Source: Alphaproteobacteria bacterium (GTDB lineage: Bacteria > Pseudomonadota > Alphaproteobacteria > Holosporales > Holosporaceae). Taken from it: a stretch of 5,960 bases of DNA. Location of the stretch: the NCBI GenBank assembly GCA_016870135.1, contig VGCF01000046.1:1-5960 (forward strand). The letters run 5' to 3'. A program made the position numbers and the translations under genes. Shown here piece after piece: positions 4,608 to 5,960 of this stretch. The notes under the pieces were generated by a model, which was given only the letters and a program-made list of their open reading frames with translations, made no database searches and had not been told where the DNA came from. Position 1 is the first letter of the stretch. Every line of letters begins with the position of its first letter.

Positions 4608-5960
4608 TTATCCCTTTGCCCCAGTCAGACTGTTTGACCCCTGGTGCTTGCCAGGACGACTGAACACCACGTATAAAATAGGCACCACAAACAGCGTAAA
4701 CAACGTTCCAATGCTCATGCCGCCCACAATGACCGCACCAATCTGTTGTCGGGCTTCTGATCCCGCACCTGTGGCGATGGCCAGAGGAATGGCCCCCAAA
4801 ACCATAGCAAAGGTCGTCATTAAAATGGGGCGTAATCGCAATTGGCACGATTCCAAAATCGCCACTGTTTTGGAAACACCTTTTTCTTTGGCTTGATTTG
4901 CAAAATCCACCAACAAAATACCGTGTTTTGTAATTAATCCAATTAACGTAATCAATCCAATTTGACTGTACACATTAAGACTGCCTGATTTCAGGAAAAG
5001 CAAAGACAGCAACGCCCCACCCAGCGCCAAAGGAACGCTAATCAAAATGATCAGGGGATCGCGCACACTTTCAAATTGTGCAGCCATGACCAAAAAGATA
5101 AACACCAATGCCAAACCGAAAATAAAGTAAATGCTCCCTTGCTCTTTAAAATAACTCTGTAATTCGCCACTGGGCTCTAGACTGTATTCTTGCGGCAAAA
5201 CATTGGCCATAATATGATCCTTGAATGCCAAATAGGTGTCGGCCAAGCTGGCATCAGGCGTCAATGCCGCATCAATTCTAAAGGTTCTGTTTTTTGCCGT
5301 GTGTTCAATGGATGAATCTCCTTTTTTCATAGAGTAAGTAATGATTTCGCTTAACGGAACCATCACTTCTTTGTTGTTGGCATCTCTGCCTTTGACAAAA
5401 ATGGATGAAATCCCTTCGATAGAACTTACCGATGCCGGCGCAATACGAACATGAACGGGACAAATCCGGGCGTCTTTTTCAAACGTACCAATGTCGGAAC
5501 CACGAACCAGCGTGGACAGTGTGCGAGATACTTCTTCTGGATCAATACCCAATTGATCGACGCGATCACGATTAATGATGACTTCGTATTCATCCATTTG
5601 CATCATTTCCGATTCATCCAAACGCACCACACCTGGCCATCTTTTCAGCTCGCGGCGAACAAGGCGCCCCATTTTGATCAAGTCTTCTGCTGATTTATAG
5701 GTTAAAATTTCAAACGACATAGGATATTGACTTTCTGCTGATGACAGAACAGAGCTGTTCACACAGCGTGCCTTGTATGTCAGACCCAAAACGCTTTCTG
5801 CATCGGCATTGATCTCTTTGACAATGTCGGCACACGCACGATCTCGCTTATCCCAATCAGACAAAGCGCTCTTGGTCAATGATTGATCCCCACTTTGAAG
5901 GGTCATCAGTCGTGTGATAATTTCTGGATGCTTTTTTAACAGGGTATCAATCTGACTGGC
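4608..5960 (-). CDS. RND efflux pump permease, C-terminal portion (AcrB/MexB-like, partial at window edge)
   Basis: This is the inner-membrane, proton-driven subunit of a tripartite efflux pump that expels drugs or other compounds with a periplasmic adaptor and an outer-membrane channel. The frame is open to the right edge; 450 residues are visible, and about 570-600 more are expected from the usual AcrB-family length near 1,030-1,050. Counting from the Met at 5906, residues 1-250 form the second periplasmic porter/docking loop. Five membrane helices follow at about 257-276, 284-305, 310-335, 358-380 and 388-416 (TM8-TM12). Hallmarks are L-V-M-A-A-Q-F-E-S, S-Q-I-G-L-I-T-L-I-G-L-I-T-K-H-G-I-L-L-V-D-F-A-N-Q (conserved Lys of the proton relay), R-L-R-P-I-L-M-T-T and the G-A-G-S-E-A-R-Q-Q-I-G block. 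The short polar tail ends in A-K-G. The internal Met is not the true start. Adaptor and channel genes are not in the window and would lie to the right or elsewhere. Confidence 0.95.
   Translation of the reverse strand, partial: ASQIDTLLKKHPEIITRLMTLQSGDQSLTKSALSDWDKRDRACADIVKEINADAESVLGLTYKARCVNSSVLSSAESQYPMSFEILTYKSAEDLIKMGRLVRRELKRWPGVVRLDESEMMQMDEYEVIINRDRVDQLGIDPEEVSRTLSTLVRGSDIGTFEKDARICPVHVRIAPASVSSIEGISSIFVKGRDANNKEVMVPLSEIITYSMKKGDSSIEHTAKNRTFRIDAALTPDASLADTYLAFKDHIMANVLPQEYSLEPSGELQSYFKEQGSIYFIFGLALVFIFLVMAAQFESVRDPLIILISVPLALGGALLSLLFLKSGSLNVYSQIGLITLIGLITKHGILLVDFANQAKEKGVSKTVAILESCQLRLRPILMTTFAMVLGAIPLAIATGAGSEARQQIGAVIVGGMSIGTLFTLFVVPILYVVFSRPGKHQGSNSLTGAKG

Noticed and set aside
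4525..4848. 107-residue minus-strand frame containing the repeat-encoded peptide P-L-F-G-G-V-Q-N-L-S-L-G
   Set aside because: Most of it is a shifted reading of the permease gene, and the rest translates repeat copy 2. Copy 1 differs by one base in length, so its peptide is not conserved.

Overview
The window is a moderately AT-rich stretch of DNA from a Gram-negative bacterium. This is shown by an RND inner-membrane efflux permease and an exported class D beta-lactamase, both of which belong in a double-membrane envelope. The beta-lactamase and the YefM/YoeB-type toxin-antitoxin pair recall proteins of Legionella-like gammaproteobacteria and of intracellular alphaproteobacteria. That placement is from memory and is only a weak inference. 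No rRNA, tRNA, CRISPR array, transposase or integrase is visible.

Layout. (1) Positions 36-604 hold a plausible sigma70 promoter followed by a compact type II toxin-antitoxin module: a YefM/Phd-like antitoxin and a YoeB/Txe-like mRNA endonuclease that share one base. (2) Positions 695-1841 hold a class I SAM methyltransferase that stops soon after its beta-6 region, so it appears to have lost its C-terminal end. A Nudix hydrolase with the Nudix_N-type N-terminal domain follows; a candidate start codon of this gene lies in the loop of a perfect 7-bp hairpin. (3) Positions 1965-4225 hold a tightly packed three-gene unit: a metal-dependent cyclase/formamidase-like hydrolase, a putatively exported alpha/beta hydrolase, and an OXA-type beta-lactamase. 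The first two overlap by 4 bp and the last two are 3 bp apart, so they are probably one operon of three hydrolases. (4) Positions 4226-4607 are non-coding, with long G and C runs and two copies of a 35/36-bp C-rich repeat ending in a GC-only hairpin. (5) Positions 4608-5960, on the minus strand, hold the C-terminal 450 residues of an AcrB/MexB-like RND permease whose beginning lies beyond the right edge.

How the genes work together. The toxin-antitoxin pair is self-contained. The methyltransferase-Nudix pair looks like an accessory small-molecule or nucleotide module, partly decayed. The three-hydrolase unit is the most unusual arrangement: a beta-lactamase is translationally chained to two other hydrolases, which suggests a shared substrate class or a detoxification role, though the sequence does not identify the substrate. 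The beta-lactamase unit and the efflux permease converge on the repeat-bearing spacer, so two resistance-type functions sit side by side, in separate transcription units.
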